Below are positions 52,421 through 61,344 of a stretch of 64,000 bases of DNA, in pieces. Below the pieces are notes generated by a model, which was not told where the DNA came from, made no database searches, and was given only the letters and a program-made list of their open reading frames with translations. Each line of letters begins with the position of its first letter. Position 1 is the first letter of the stretch. This DNA is from Myxococcales bacterium (GTDB lineage Bacteria; Myxococcota_A; Bradymonadia; UBA7976; UBA1532): assembly GCA_020633555.1 (NCBI GenBank), contig JACKDL010000006.1:164611-228610 (forward strand). The letters run 5' to 3'. The translations under genes and the position numbers were made by a program.

Positions 52421-53650
52421 GTGTGGAAGACGCGTGCAGCGCTGCTGATGGCGGCGGCCCTGGTCCTCCCTGGCCCGGTGTGGGGCGACGAGCACCCGGG
52501 CATGGACGACTTCTATGCGCGCACCCGGGGCCGCCACGAGGGGTTCACGGGCTGCCTGATCGGGCTGTGCGACGGGCAGCGGCTGCTGCAGCTCCTGGTG
52601 GGCGGGCAGGTGGCGAACCCCAGCACCGACGCGCTGCAGCCGGCCTTGGCGGAGGGCGTGCGCCTGGGCGCGGACGCCGGCCTGCGCGGGGGCTACCAGG
52701 TCGTGCGCGCCCGCGGCTTCGCCGATCTGCTGTGGGTGAACGCCACGGGCGAGCGCATCACCGAGTACGTGGCGCAGGCCACGGGCTTCTTCACCACCGC
52801 AGCCCCCGGCGCGGTGGGCCTGCACGGGCAGGCCGACGTGCAGCTCGCGGCGCGCACCGAGCTGGAGCCCGACGACCTGGCCGAGTTCGTGGCGCGCCCC
52901 TACACCGTGCTGGATGTGGAGGGCGAGCTGGCCCCGGTGGGGGTCATGGTGGACAAGGAGGCCTTCCTGGCGCTGCCCCTGGGCTATGCCCACCGGGTGC
53001 GCTGGGATGGCCTGGACGGCCAGGAGATCGAGACCCGGCGCACCCTGTCGGGCGCCCTGGCCCTGCGCGCGTTCCAGAAGCAGATCCGCCACCACTACCA
53101 GCTCGAGGCCCTGCGCGTGACCCGCTTGGACTGGGCGGTGCCGGCCGGGAAAGCCCACGCATGGAAGGGGCAGCTCGGCTACCAGCACCTGTCGCCGGAC
53201 CTGCCCGGCGTGCAGCTCTGGCTGCTCTTCGGCTGGGCCTGGGTGGACGGGCTGACCGACGACCACGGGTTCATCACCCGGGTGGGTGCCGACGTGGACT
53301 TCCGCACCGTCGAGGGGCTGCCGAACCTGCCGGCCGAGGCCAGCCTGCACTTCGACCGGGACTGGGCGCTGGACCGGCGCGACCTGCGCTTCCGGGCGGT
53401 GGCACGGTGGCGGGCCTTCCTGGCCACCACCGCCTGGGCGGCCTGGCGGGTGGGGGCGGGCTACGAGTGGGTCTCCGTGGGGTCGCAGGGCACGCTGCAC
53501 GCCTTCGTGCCCGAGGTGGCCTGGCGGCCCTTCTCCGGGCTGGGGTTCGAGGTGGGGCTCCGGGTGCGCGTGCGGGCGCGCAGCGGCCCGGCGGCGGAGA
53601 CCCTGCCCGACGGGGAGCGGCTCCAGCTCAACCTGGACTGGCTGCTCTGA
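52421..53650 (+). CDS. Secreted, probably outer-membrane beta-barrel protein
   Basis: A 409-aa exported protein with signal peptide MWKTRAALLMAAALVLPGPVWG (cleavage after about 22). GTG 52421 is chosen because GGAGG lies 6 nt upstream and the in-frame ATG 52394 falls inside the previous gene. From about residue 190 the sequence alternates polar and aromatic/hydrophobic residues in short strands ending in LQLNLDWLL, typical of an outer-membrane barrel with a C-terminal aromatic/hydrophobic strand. No family is recognised. It follows the MopE-like lipoprotein gene by 17 bp, so the two products may act together at the surface. Confidence 0.65.
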   Translation: MWKTRAALLMAAALVLPGPVWGDEHPGMDDFYARTRGRHEGFTGCLIGLCDGQRLLQLLVGGQVANPSTDALQPALAEGVRLGADAGLRGGYQVVRARGFADLLWVNATGERITEYVAQATGFFTTAAPGAVGLHGQADVQLAARTELEPDDLAEFVARPYTVLDVEGELAPVGVMVDKEAFLALPLGYAHRVRWDGLDGQEIETRRTLSGALALRAFQKQIRHHYQLEALRVTRLDWAVPAGKAHAWKGQLGYQHLSPDLPGVQLWLLFGWAWVDGLTDDHGFITRVGADVDFRTVEGLPNLPAEASLHFDRDWALDRRDLRFRAVARWRAFLATTAWAAWRVGAGYEWVSVGSQGTLHAFVPEVAWRPFSGLGFEVGLRVRVRARSGPAAETLPDGERLQLNLDWLL

Positions 53651-53697
53651 GGCGGGCGCCTCGTGGGAGGACTTCACACGGCTTCACACACCCGGCG

Positions 53698-53726
53698 TTG
53701 ACAGGAGACGGCGTGTCTCCAATATA
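53698..53726 (+). promoter_or_regulatory. Sigma70 promoter of the reductase-TetR operon
   Basis: TTGACA (53698-53703) is a perfect -35 box, followed after 17 nt by AATATA (53721-53726; TATAGG two bases later is an alternative). The start should be near 53733, leaving a leader of about 37 nt to ATG 53770. It is the strongest sigma70 match in the window. Confidence 0.72.
53704..53720. promoter_or_regulatory. Perfect dyad between -35 and -10, probable TetR operator
   Basis: GGAGACGGCGTGTCTCC is a 6-bp perfect inverted repeat with a 5-bp centre that fills the promoter spacer exactly. A second short palindrome GACGCAGCGTC lies just downstream (53730-53740). The TetR-family gene is the second cistron of this operon, so autorepression is the simplest model. 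Confidence 0.62.
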
Positions 53727-53769
53727 GGCGACGCAGCGTCTCTTGTTTCCCGCCTGCGTGGAGCCCCTC

Positions 53770-54843
53770 ATGTCCGATCCGTCCCCCAAGTCCGCCGCGC
53801 CCGTCCTGGTCACCGGCGCCACCGGCTACGTGGCCGGCCGCCTCATCGAGCTGCTGCTGCAGCGTGGGCACACCGTGCACGGCACCGTGCGCGACCCGAG
53901 CAACGCCGAGCGCCGCGCCTACCTGGACGCCCTGGCGGCCGACGCCCCCGGCGAGCTGAAGCTCTTCGGCGCGGATCTGCTGGCCGAGGGCGCCTTCGCC
54001 GAGGCCATGGCGGGGTGCGAGGTGGTGTTCCACACGGCGTCGCCATTCACGACCCAGGTGACTGATCCGCAAAAGGATTTGGTGGATCCTGCCGTGCAGG
54101 GCACCCGCAACGTGCTCGCGCAGGCCAACGCCACGCCTTCGGTGAAGCGGGTGGTGGTCACCAGCTCGTGCGCGGCCATCTACGGCGACAACGCCGACGT
54201 CGCGCAGGCCCCGGACGGCGTGCTCACCGAGGCCGTCTGGAACACGTCATCCACGCTCGCGCACCAGCCCTACTCGTACTCGAAGACCGAGGCCGAGCGC
54301 GCGGCCTGGGCGATCCACGACGCCCAGGACCGCTGGCGGCTGGTGACCGTGAACCCCTCGCTGGTGCTGGGCCCGGGGGTCACCCATCACGGCAGCTCCG
54401 AGAGCTACAAGCTGCTCACCCAGTTCGTGGACGGCACCTTCCGCGCGGGCGTGCCGCGCTACGGCATGGGGGTGGTGGACGTGCGCGAGGTGGCCGAGGC
54501 GCACTACCAGGCGGGCTTCCGGCCCGACGCCGAGGGGCGGCACATCGTCTCGGGCCACAACAGCGATCTGGCCGACTTCGCGGCCATCGTCCGCGGGCTC
54601 TACGCCGATCGCCTGCCGGTGCCCCGCCGGGTGATGCCGAAGTGGCTGGTGTGGCTGGTGGGCCCGCTGGCCAACAAGGCCATGACCCGCAAGGTGGTGT
54701 CGCTGAACGCTGACGTGCCGTTTCGCGCCGATCACAGCAAGAGCGTGCGGGCGCTGGGCCTGACGTACCGGCCCCTGGAGGACACGGTGCGCGACCACGT
54801 GGACCAGCTCATCGCCGTGGGCGCGGTGAAGGCGAAGGCGTGA
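53770..54843 (+). CDS. NAD(P)-dependent epimerase/dihydroflavonol reductase-like enzyme
   Basis: A 357-aa extended SDR. The nucleotide-binding motif is VLVTGATGYVAGRL. HTVHGTVRDPSN, VFHTASPF, VVVTSSCAAIYGD (catalytic Ser) and YSYSKTEAE (Tyr and Lys of YxxxK) follow. VNPSLVLGPG is typical of the dihydroflavonol-4-reductase/cinnamoyl-CoA reductase-like group, whose bacterial members reduce assorted aldehydes and ketones. ATG 53770. Its stop overlaps the GTG of the TetR gene (GTGA). Expression is probably under that repressor, which suggests induction by an aldehyde or other small toxic compound. Confidence 0.87.
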   Translation: MSDPSPKSAAPVLVTGATGYVAGRLIELLLQRGHTVHGTVRDPSNAERRAYLDALAADAPGELKLFGADLLAEGAFAEAMAGCEVVFHTASPFTTQVTDPQKDLVDPAVQGTRNVLAQANATPSVKRVVVTSSCAAIYGDNADVAQAPDGVLTEAVWNTSSTLAHQPYSYSKTEAERAAWAIHDAQDRWRLVTVNPSLVLGPGVTHHGSSESYKLLTQFVDGTFRAGVPRYGMGVVDVREVAEAHYQAGFRPDAEGRHIVSGHNSDLADFAAIVRGLYADRLPVPRRVMPKWLVWLVGPLANKAMTRKVVSLNADVPFRADHSKSVRALGLTYRPLEDTVRDHVDQLIAVGAVKAKA

Positions 54844-55490
54844 CCGGGTTCGAGCGCGCCCGCAGCGAGGCGCAGAAGGCGCAGCGGCGGGACGCCCTCC
54901 TGGCCGCGGCGGCGGCCCTGCTGGACGGGCAGGACTTCGACGGGATCACCCTGGCGGCCATCGCCCGCGAGGCCGGCTTCACCCGCTCGAACCTGTACAA
55001 GTACTACCGCACCCGCGAGGCCATCTACCTGGACCTCTTGAGCCGGGAGCTCACCGACTGGACAGCCGCCTTCGCGGCGGCCCTGGCGCTCGAGCCGGCG
55101 ACGTCGGCGGGCTTCGCGGCGGCCTGGGCCGGCACCTTGAGCCCCCGCCCACGGCTGCTGCGGCTGCTGGCCATCCTGCATACGCACCTGGAGCGGGGCG
55201 TTTCGCTGGAGCGGCTGGTGGCCTACAAGCGGGTGCTGTTCCAGGCCATGACCCAGGCGGTGGCGGCCCTGTGCGCCCGCTGGCCTGCGCTGGACCCCGA
55301 GGCGGCCGAAGGGCTGCTGACGGTGCAGGTGGCCACGGTGAGCGGGCTGTTCCCCATGACCCACCTGAACGCTCGGCAGCAGCAGGCGGCCGAGGCGGTG
55401 GGTTTCAGGTCCTATGCGGGGCGCTTCGAGGGGCTGTGCCGGGCGGCCGCCCAGGCCGGGCTGGCCGCGGCGCTGGCCGAGGCGGGTTGA
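54840..55490 (+). CDS. TetR-family transcriptional regulator
   Basis: A 216-aa regulator. The N-terminal helix-turn-helix is ITLAAIAREAGFTRSNLYKY (about residues 38-57), the standard TetR pattern, followed by the YYRTREAIYLDLL helix. The ligand-binding part is helical and divergent (LRLLAILHTHLERG, GLFPMTHLNARQQQ). GTG 54840 overlaps the reductase stop, so it is the second cistron. The dyad in the shared promoter is its likely operator. Confidence 0.88.
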   Translation: MTGFERARSEAQKAQRRDALLAAAAALLDGQDFDGITLAAIAREAGFTRSNLYKYYRTREAIYLDLLSRELTDWTAAFAAALALEPATSAGFAAAWAGTLSPRPRLLRLLAILHTHLERGVSLERLVAYKRVLFQAMTQAVAALCARWPALDPEAAEGLLTVQVATVSGLFPMTHLNARQQQAAEAVGFRSYAGRFEGLCRAAAQAGLAAALAEAG

Positions 55491-55505
55491 GCAGGGGCGG
55501 CGCGG

Positions 55506-57317
55506 TCAGCCGCCCACGAGCGGCGACACCTCGAGCATGGTCAGCACGGCGTTGACGATGCCCAGCAGGCCTTCGCCGGCCACCAGGCCCGAGGCCAGGG
55601 CGAAGTCGAGCTTGCTCACGGCGCCCGGGTTGATCTTCTTCCAGATGAACCACGCGATGAGCCCGTAGAACATCACCATCGAGTAGTACGCCGGGATGAT
55701 GAAGGCGATGCCCATGGCCAGGCCGCTGGGCACCCACTTCTTGATGGCGTCCACCTTGCGCAGCAGGGGGATGGCGATGCCCACGATGCCGGCCACCAGC
55801 ACGGCGGTGCCGGCCATGGCGGGCAGCGCGTCGAAGCCCTTGGTCAGCAGCTCGGCCATGGCCTTCCAGGCGTGGGCCGCGGGGGCCGGCAGCTTCTCGC
55901 CGCCCACCTGATAGGCGCTGGTGAAGATGGAGTAGACCGGGATCACCAGCACCACGCCGGCCATGATGCCGATGAGCTGGGCCAGGAACTGCTTGCGGGG
56001 CGAGGCGCCCAACAGGTGGCCCGTCTTCAGGTCCTGCATCATGTCGCCGGCCTGGCTGGCGCCCGCGCCGGTGATGGCGGCGGCCATCAGGTTGGTGCCG
56101 GTGGCGCCCGGGGCCAGCCCGCCGTAGACGAGCTGGGTGACCTTGCCCATGCCGCCCACCGGGTTGATGTCGGTCTCGCCCACGGAGCGCACCGCCACGA
56201 TGGCCAGGACGCTCGACAAGGCCACGGCGATGAGGGTCATCCACATGGGGATCTGGAAGATGAAGTAGGCCAGCACGCAGGTCAGCGCCGTGCCTGCGGC
56301 CAGGCCGCCCATCCACCAGCTATTGGGGATGCCCTCCTCGGCGGCCTCGCTGCCGCCGTCATCGCCCACGGTGCGGGGCATCTTCAGGGCGCGCATGAAG
56401 GTGGGCCACGACAGGGCCAGGCTGGTGAGGGCCTCGGCCACCATCAGCGCCACGCCCGGCCACAGCAGCCAGCCGCGGGGGCCGTTGGCGTAGCTCATGA
56501 TGGGTCCGGCCGCCCAGCCGGCGTCCTTGGCCATGGGGCCCAGGATGCCCCAGGCCGCCACGGCGCCCAACACCAGCGACAGCGCCACCCGGGGGCCGAT
56601 GAGGAAGCCGGCGCCGAACAGCGCGGGGCCCAGGTAGACCTTGAAGCTCCAGGCGGCGGCCACGGCCAGCGCGCCGCCGATGGCGGTGCCCTCCAGCCAC
56701 TTGTAGAGCGGCGGGGACTCCAGGTACGGCACGAAGTAGGCGGCCAGGGTGAAGGCGCCCGCCGCGATGCCCGACCAGATGAGCACCTTGGCTTTGGCCA
56801 TGGCCTCGCCGCCGTCGCTGTTCATGGCGATGACGGTCTCGGCGGTGGCCGTGCCGGTGGGGAACCGCAGCCGGTCGATCTCGACCACCTGCCGGCGCAG
56901 GGGCACGGCGAAGAACACGCCCAGGAAGGCCACGCCCAGGGCCCAGCCCATGAGCTGCCACCAGGCGAAGTCGTAGCCCAGCATGTTCATGGCGGGGATG
57001 GCCGCCACCAGGCCCGCGGCCGAGGCCATGGCGCCAGCGGCCGAGCCCGCCGTCTGGGTGATGTTGGTCTCGAGCACCGAGAGCTTCTTGCCCAGGATGG
57101 CGAACAGCGCGTAGCCGAGCACCGCCGAGATGATCGACGCCCCGAAGGTCCAGCCGATCTTCAGGCCGATGTAGATGTTGGTGCAGGACACCACGCTGCC
57201 CACGACGCAGCCGGCGGCCACGGCGCGCAGGGTGAACTGGGCCTCATCGGGGGCAGGGAAGTAGCGCTGATCGGGGGGCGCGCCGGCCGGGCGCTCCGCG
57301 GGCGTGGGGGTGCTCAA
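55506..57317 (-). CDS. OPT family oligopeptide transporter
   Basis: A 603-aa inner-membrane transporter with about 14-16 hydrophobic segments. OPT signatures include FTLRAVAAGCVVGSVVSCTN, IYIGLKIGWTFGASI, LETNITQTAGSAAG, RFPTGTATAETV and GAGASQAGDMMQDLKTGHLLGA. The bacterial branch imports small peptides or metal chelates, presumably driven by the proton gradient. TTG 57317 is chosen because GGAGG lies 4 nt upstream. The longer in-frame ORF would add 22 polar residues and runs into the divergent spacer. It has a cytoplasmic N-terminal Pro-rich tail of about 25 residues. Confidence 0.92.
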   Translation of the reverse strand: MSTPTPAERPAGAPPDQRYFPAPDEAQFTLRAVAAGCVVGSVVSCTNIYIGLKIGWTFGASIISAVLGYALFAILGKKLSVLETNITQTAGSAAGAMASAAGLVAAIPAMNMLGYDFAWWQLMGWALGVAFLGVFFAVPLRRQVVEIDRLRFPTGTATAETVIAMNSDGGEAMAKAKVLIWSGIAAGAFTLAAYFVPYLESPPLYKWLEGTAIGGALAVAAAWSFKVYLGPALFGAGFLIGPRVALSLVLGAVAAWGILGPMAKDAGWAAGPIMSYANGPRGWLLWPGVALMVAEALTSLALSWPTFMRALKMPRTVGDDGGSEAAEEGIPNSWWMGGLAAGTALTCVLAYFIFQIPMWMTLIAVALSSVLAIVAVRSVGETDINPVGGMGKVTQLVYGGLAPGATGTNLMAAAITGAGASQAGDMMQDLKTGHLLGASPRKQFLAQLIGIMAGVVLVIPVYSIFTSAYQVGGEKLPAPAAHAWKAMAELLTKGFDALPAMAGTAVLVAGIVGIAIPLLRKVDAIKKWVPSGLAMGIAFIIPAYYSMVMFYGLIAWFIWKKINPGAVSKLDFALASGLVAGEGLLGIVNAVLTMLEVSPLVGG

Positions 57318-57484
57318 TGGGCCTCCGTTGCGGCTGTGGCTGCGAATCAGGCCCTTTTGGCAACCCGGGGGCCGGCTTGGCAAGGAAAAGCCGGCGCGCG
57401 ACGGGCCGGGCGACGGGGCGCGCGGCCGCCGCTTGCGCGGGCTCTCGGCGCCCGTCAGTCTGCCCGGGAACCTGGAGGGGAACC

Positions 57485-58051
57485 ATGACCCGTTGGATCT
57501 GGGCGGCGCTCTGCGCTGCCGTGCTGTGCACCGCGATGCCTTGGGGCGTGGCCGCGGCCGAGCCCATGCTGGTGGTCACCTTGCGGACCGATCTGCGCCC
57601 CAACAACGACTTCCGCACCGTGCGCACGACGGTCCGCGACGCGGTCACGAAGCGCCTCGTCGGCACCTTCGACCACCCGGCGCGCACCGGCGAGCGGTAC
57701 GACCAGCGGGTGCGGGTGTTGGAGAAGGCGCTGGGGAAGGGGCGCTATCAGGTGACCGTGCAGGCCTTGGGGCTGCAGGGGCAGTTGGTGGCCGAGCGGC
57801 AGCACGCGGTGCGCCATGAGGGCGGGGTGCAGGTGGTGGACGCCTTCCTCACGGTGGCCCAGCCCGTGCGCGCCGACTGCGACCGGGCGCACAGCGCCGA
57901 GAAGCGCACCTGTGGGCGGGTGTTGGCCGCCTGTATCAAGGAGCTGCGGGGCAACCGCGGGGGGCTGAAAGGCTGCCAAGACGCCCACGGGGTCTGCGTG
58001 CGCAGCGCCGACCGCAAGCGCGACGCCTGCGCCGCCGGTCAGGCGCGCTAG
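57485..58051 (+). CDS. Secreted protein, unknown function
   Basis: A 188-aa exported protein: signal peptide MTRWIWAALCAAVLCTAMPWG with cleavage near VAAAEP. The mature N-terminal half is a beta-rich domain (MLVVTLRTD, GRYQVTVQALGLQG). The C-terminal 55 residues carry five Cys in a basic context (ADCDRAHSAEKRTCGRV, AACIKELRG, GCQDAHGVCV, DACAAG), suggesting a small disulfide-rich helical module. ATG 57485 follows GGAGGGG. The last four bases overlap the convergent neighbour. No family is recognised. Confidence 0.68.
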   Translation: MTRWIWAALCAAVLCTAMPWGVAAAEPMLVVTLRTDLRPNNDFRTVRTTVRDAVTKRLVGTFDHPARTGERYDQRVRVLEKALGKGRYQVTVQALGLQGQLVAERQHAVRHEGGVQVVDAFLTVAQPVRADCDRAHSAEKRTCGRVLAACIKELRGNRGGLKGCQDAHGVCVRSADRKRDACAAGQAR

Positions 58052-58713
58052 CGCCCCGGGGCCGCGGGCCAGTCGGCCCGGCGCCAGGCCAGGCAGGTGG
58101 CGTCGGCGGGCACGGGGACCAGGCGGAACCAGCCCGTCTGCTCCAGGTGCTCGTCCTCGCTGGCGGCCTTCAGGCAGGCGCTGTCGGCCCCCAGGATTTT
58201 CTGGTCCACCGAGACGGCGATGCGGCCGTCGATGGCGCCCTCGACGGGCCGGGCCTTGGCCTTGGTGACGGTCTGGCTCTGCACGTACAGGCGCCCGCCG
58301 CACATAGGGGCGTCCACCACGATGGTGCCGCCGGGCTTGCCGTCGCGGTCCACGTCCGTGGCGTCCCAGCCCTGGGCCCAGCGCCCGCCGAAGAAGCCGC
58401 CCGGCAGGGGATCGAGGCGGGCCTCGACCGCCGGCAGGTGCTCGAGCAGCGCCGGCCCCAGCTTCACCTGCACGCCCATGACCCGATCGAACTCCACCTG
58501 GCAGATCCGCTGGCGCAGCGCGAAGCCCCCGTCCTCGGTGGGGGTGCGCTCGGCCAGGAACCACGTGCGGTTCCTGGTCTTCAGGGTGCCGATGACCGGA
58601 ACGTCTTTGGTGCCGACCACCTCCTGGTAGCCGGCATACAGGGTGGGCAGCGCCGCGGTGGGGGCGGTGGGGGCCAGCAGGGCGGCGAGCAGGGCGAGGG
58701 TGGGGGCAGTCAT
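58048..58713 (-). CDS. Secreted protein, unknown function
   Basis: A 221-aa exported protein with a short Ala/Leu-rich signal peptide (MTAPTLALLAALLAPTAPTA). The mature part is beta-rich, with acidic turns (ATDVDRDGKPGG resembles a calcium loop) and four or five Cys. It is unrelated to the convergent secreted protein next door. The next upstream gene on this strand is the CarH-like regulator, whose stop lies 45 bp before this start, so read-through is possible. Confidence 0.66.
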   Translation of the reverse strand: MTAPTLALLAALLAPTAPTAALPTLYAGYQEVVGTKDVPVIGTLKTRNRTWFLAERTPTEDGGFALRQRICQVEFDRVMGVQVKLGPALLEHLPAVEARLDPLPGGFFGGRWAQGWDATDVDRDGKPGGTIVVDAPMCGGRLYVQSQTVTKAKARPVEGAIDGRIAVSVDQKILGADSACLKAASEDEHLEQTGWFRLVPVPADATCLAWRRADWPAAPGR

Positions 58714-58758
58714 GGGCGCTCCAACGGGGACCGCGGGCGAGGATTCACCGGCTGTGAT

Positions 58759-59682
58759 TCACCGCGGCCCATGCATGATGCGCTCGTCCAGGGCCTCGCG
58801 GATGGCCACGGGCGTCTCACCGGCCACCAGACCGCCGGCGCCCTCGATCTGCGCCGCGTGGTGCCGGGTGCCGCTCCCGCCGACCATCCAAGGCACGGGC
58901 CCGCATGCGTCGGCGTAGCGCCGGAACAGCAGCGCCGCGCGGTCGGGGGGCAGGGCCTGGGTCATCGACAAGCCCACAGCGTTGGGGTGCAGCGACGCGA
59001 TGGCCTGGGCCAGCGCCTCGGGCGGCGTGTCGGAGCCCAGGATCACCACCCGGTAGCCCCACTGCACGAAGTGCAGCGCCGAGCCGTACAGGGGCAGCAG
59101 GTGCTGCTCGCCCTCGACGCAGCCCAGCACGATCTGGCGGGTGGGGGCGTCGGGCTGCACCAGCCGCAGCAGCTCGCGGGTGGCGTTGCCCAGGTGCACG
59201 GTGGCCAGGTGCTCCTGAGCGATGGAGAGCCGGCCCGCGTGCCACTCGTCGCCGATCTGGCGCATGGCGGGCGCGAACACCCGATCGAAGATGAGCCGCG
59301 CCGAGCCCAGCAGCATGGCCCGGCGCACGTTCTGCTCAAGATCGGTGGGGTCGAAGCGCCGCACGGCGGTCACGATGCTGTCGATGGCGGCCTGCCAGGG
59401 GTCGGGCCCAGCGGCCGCCGCGGTGGCCTCGGCCTCGGCCTCCTCGGCCTCCTCGGCCTCGCGCACCAGCTCGGCGGCCTCGGAGGGGGCCACGCCCTGA
59501 TCGGTCAGCGTGCGCAAGCGCTTGATGAGGGTGACGTCGTCGTCGCTGTACAGCCGGTAGGACGAGCCCGTGCGCTCGGGGGTGGGGATGCCGTAACGCC
59601 GCTCCCACGCGCGCAGCGTCGGGGCGGGCACGCCGGTCATGCGGGAGACCGTCTGGATTCGGTAGCGGCCGCGCTGCTTCAA
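58759..59682 (-). CDS. CarA/CarH-like MerR regulator with cobalamin-binding domain
   Basis: A 307-aa regulator. Residues 7-75 form a MerR-type winged helix (RIQTVSRMTGVPAPTLRAWE, RRYGIPTPERTGSSYRLYS). An Ala/Glu-rich linker follows at 73-95. The four-helix cap has the CarH signature W-x9-EH (W147, E157, H158). The B12 fold carries GEQH with His194 as probable axial ligand, although the usual G-E-x-H-x-x-G ends in Pro here. Family members repress carotenoid genes in the dark with adenosyl-B12 and release DNA in light. TTG 59682 is chosen from GGAGGAG upstream. It is divergent from crtI, its likely target. Confidence 0.88.
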   Translation of the reverse strand: MKQRGRYRIQTVSRMTGVPAPTLRAWERRYGIPTPERTGSSYRLYSDDDVTLIKRLRTLTDQGVAPSEAAELVREAEEAEEAEAEATAAAAGPDPWQAAIDSIVTAVRRFDPTDLEQNVRRAMLLGSARLIFDRVFAPAMRQIGDEWHAGRLSIAQEHLATVHLGNATRELLRLVQPDAPTRQIVLGCVEGEQHLLPLYGSALHFVQWGYRVVILGSDTPPEALAQAIASLHPNAVGLSMTQALPPDRAALLFRRYADACGPVPWMVGGSGTRHHAAQIEGAGGLVAGETPVAIREALDERIMHGPR

Positions 59683-59790
59683 GTGCTCCTCCGTCCCCCT
59701 GTGGACCTTGGCGAAGGCATTGCCGCCCGGGGCTGGGGCGAGGCGGCGAAAGACGTTTTCAGGTGCGACCGGGGCACCGGTCAGGCATCT

Positions 59791-59813
59791 GGTTGACCAA
59801 AGCATGATCAACC
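59791..59813. promoter_or_regulatory. GGTTGA-N11-TCAACC dyad, probable CarH-type operator
   Basis: A perfect 6-bp inverted repeat lies in the 177-bp spacer between the CarH-like gene and crtI, just upstream of the -35 box proposed for crtI. Size and position suit a MerR-family or CarA-type operator. Confidence 0.5.
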
Positions 59814-59814
59814 T

Positions 59815-59843
59815 TTGCTCGGACAGTAGACGAACCTTATGCA
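59815..59843 (+). promoter_or_regulatory. Candidate promoter of crtIB
   Basis: TTGCTC (59815-59820), 17-nt spacer, TATGCA (59838-59843). Start near 59850 would leave only about 10 nt before TTG 59860, overlapping the AAGGGG ribosome site. That is tight, so the true promoter may lie elsewhere in the spacer. Confidence 0.35.
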
Positions 59844-59859
59844 TGATTCAAGGGGAACG

Positions 59860-61344
59860 TTGGACAGTCGCCCTCACGCGGTGGTGATCGGCAGCGGCTT
59901 CGGGGGCCTGGCGGCGGCGGTCCGCCTGGGCGCCAAGGGCTACCGGGTGTCGGTCTTCGAGAAGCTCGACAAGCCCGGGGGCCGGGCCTACGTCTACGAG
60001 GACAACGGGTTCGTCTTCGACGCCGGGCCCACGGTGATCACCGCGCCCTTCCTGTTCGACGAGCTCTGGGAGCTGGCGGGCCGCAAGCGGGCCGACGACG
60101 TCGAGCTGGCCCCGGTGACCCCTTACTACCGCATCCGCTTCGACGACGGCTTCGTGTTCGACTACAGCGGCGACGCCGAGTCCATGCGCCAGCAGATCGC
60201 GGCCCTGGAGCCCGCCGACGTGCAGGGCTACCAGCGCTTCCTGGAGATGAGCGAGTCCATCTTCAAGGTGGGCTTCGAGAAGCTGGCCCACGTGCCCTTC
60301 GACTCGTGGACCTCGATGGCGAAGATCGCGCCGCAGATGGTGCGGCTGCAGAGCTACCGCACGGTCTACGGGCTGGTGCAGAAGTTCATCAGGAACGACC
60401 GGCTGCGGCAGGTGCTGTCGTTCCACACCCTGCTGGTGGGCGGGAACCCCTTCGAGACCACCTCGATCTACGCGCTGATCGCCTACCTGGAGCGCAAGTG
60501 GGGCGTGTGGTTCGCCATGGGCGGCACCGCAAAGCTGGTGCAGGGCCTGGTGCGGCTCATCGAGGACGCGCAGGGCGGGCAGGTGCACCTGAACACGGGC
60601 GTGCAGCAGATCCTGGTGGAGGGCCGCAAGGCCGTGGGCGTGCGCCTGGAGGACGGCCGCGAGATCCGGGCGGATGTGGTGGTGAGCAACGCCGACTCGG
60701 CCACCACCTACAAGCACCTGGTGCCCGCCGAGCACCGCCGCCGCTGGACCGACAAGAAGATCGCCAAGGCCCGCTACAGCATGAGCCTGTTCGTCTGGTA
60801 CTTCGGCACCGACCGCAAGTACGACGACATCGCCCACCACACCATCCTGCTGGGCCCGCGCTACAAGGGCCTGTTGGACGACATCTTCAAGAACAAGGTG
60901 CTGGCCGAGGACTTCAGCCTGTACCTGCACCGGCCCACGGCCACCGATCCCAGCATGGCGCCCGAGGGCTGCGACGGCTTCTACGTGCTCAGCCCGGTGC
61001 CCCACCTGGACAGCGGCACCGACTGGGAGGAAGAGGCGCAGCGCTACCAGGACAAGATCGCGGAGTACCTGGAGAGGTCGGTCATGCCGGGGCTGCGCAA
61101 GCACATCGTGGCGTCGCGGCGGCTGACCCCCATCGACTTCCGCGACCGGCTGTCGAGCGAGAAGGGCGCGGCCTTCGGGCTCGAGCCGGTGCTGACCCAG
61201 AGCGCCTACTTCCGGCCCCACAACAAGAGCGAGGAGCTGGAGGGCCTGTACATCGTCGGCGCGGGCACCCACCCGGGCGCCGGGGTGCCCGGGGTGCTGT
61301 CCTCGGCGCGGGTGCTGGACGAGCTCGTCCCCGATGCCGGCTGA
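59860..61344 (+). CDS. crtI: Phytoene desaturase
   Basis: A 494-aa FAD-dependent desaturase converting phytoene toward lycopene or neurosporene at the membrane. The N-terminal dinucleotide motif is VVIGSGFGGLAAAVRLGAKG, and KPGGRAYVYEDNGFVFDAGP follows. The C-terminal FAD motif is LYIVGAGTHPGAGVPGVLSSA. Length is typical of CrtI. TTG 59860 is chosen because AAGGGG lies 5 nt upstream, whereas the in-frame ATG 59839 overlaps the proposed -10 box. The stop overlaps crtB by 11 nt. Confidence 0.95.
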   Translation: MDSRPHAVVIGSGFGGLAAAVRLGAKGYRVSVFEKLDKPGGRAYVYEDNGFVFDAGPTVITAPFLFDELWELAGRKRADDVELAPVTPYYRIRFDDGFVFDYSGDAESMRQQIAALEPADVQGYQRFLEMSESIFKVGFEKLAHVPFDSWTSMAKIAPQMVRLQSYRTVYGLVQKFIRNDRLRQVLSFHTLLVGGNPFETTSIYALIAYLERKWGVWFAMGGTAKLVQGLVRLIEDAQGGQVHLNTGVQQILVEGRKAVGVRLEDGREIRADVVVSNADSATTYKHLVPAEHRRRWTDKKIAKARYSMSLFVWYFGTDRKYDDIAHHTILLGPRYKGLLDDIFKNKVLAEDFSLYLHRPTATDPSMAPEGCDGFYVLSPVPHLDSGTDWEEEAQRYQDKIAEYLERSVMPGLRKHIVASRRLTPIDFRDRLSSEKGAAFGLEPVLTQSAYFRPHNKSEELEGLYIVGAGTHPGAGVPGVLSSARVLDELVPDAG

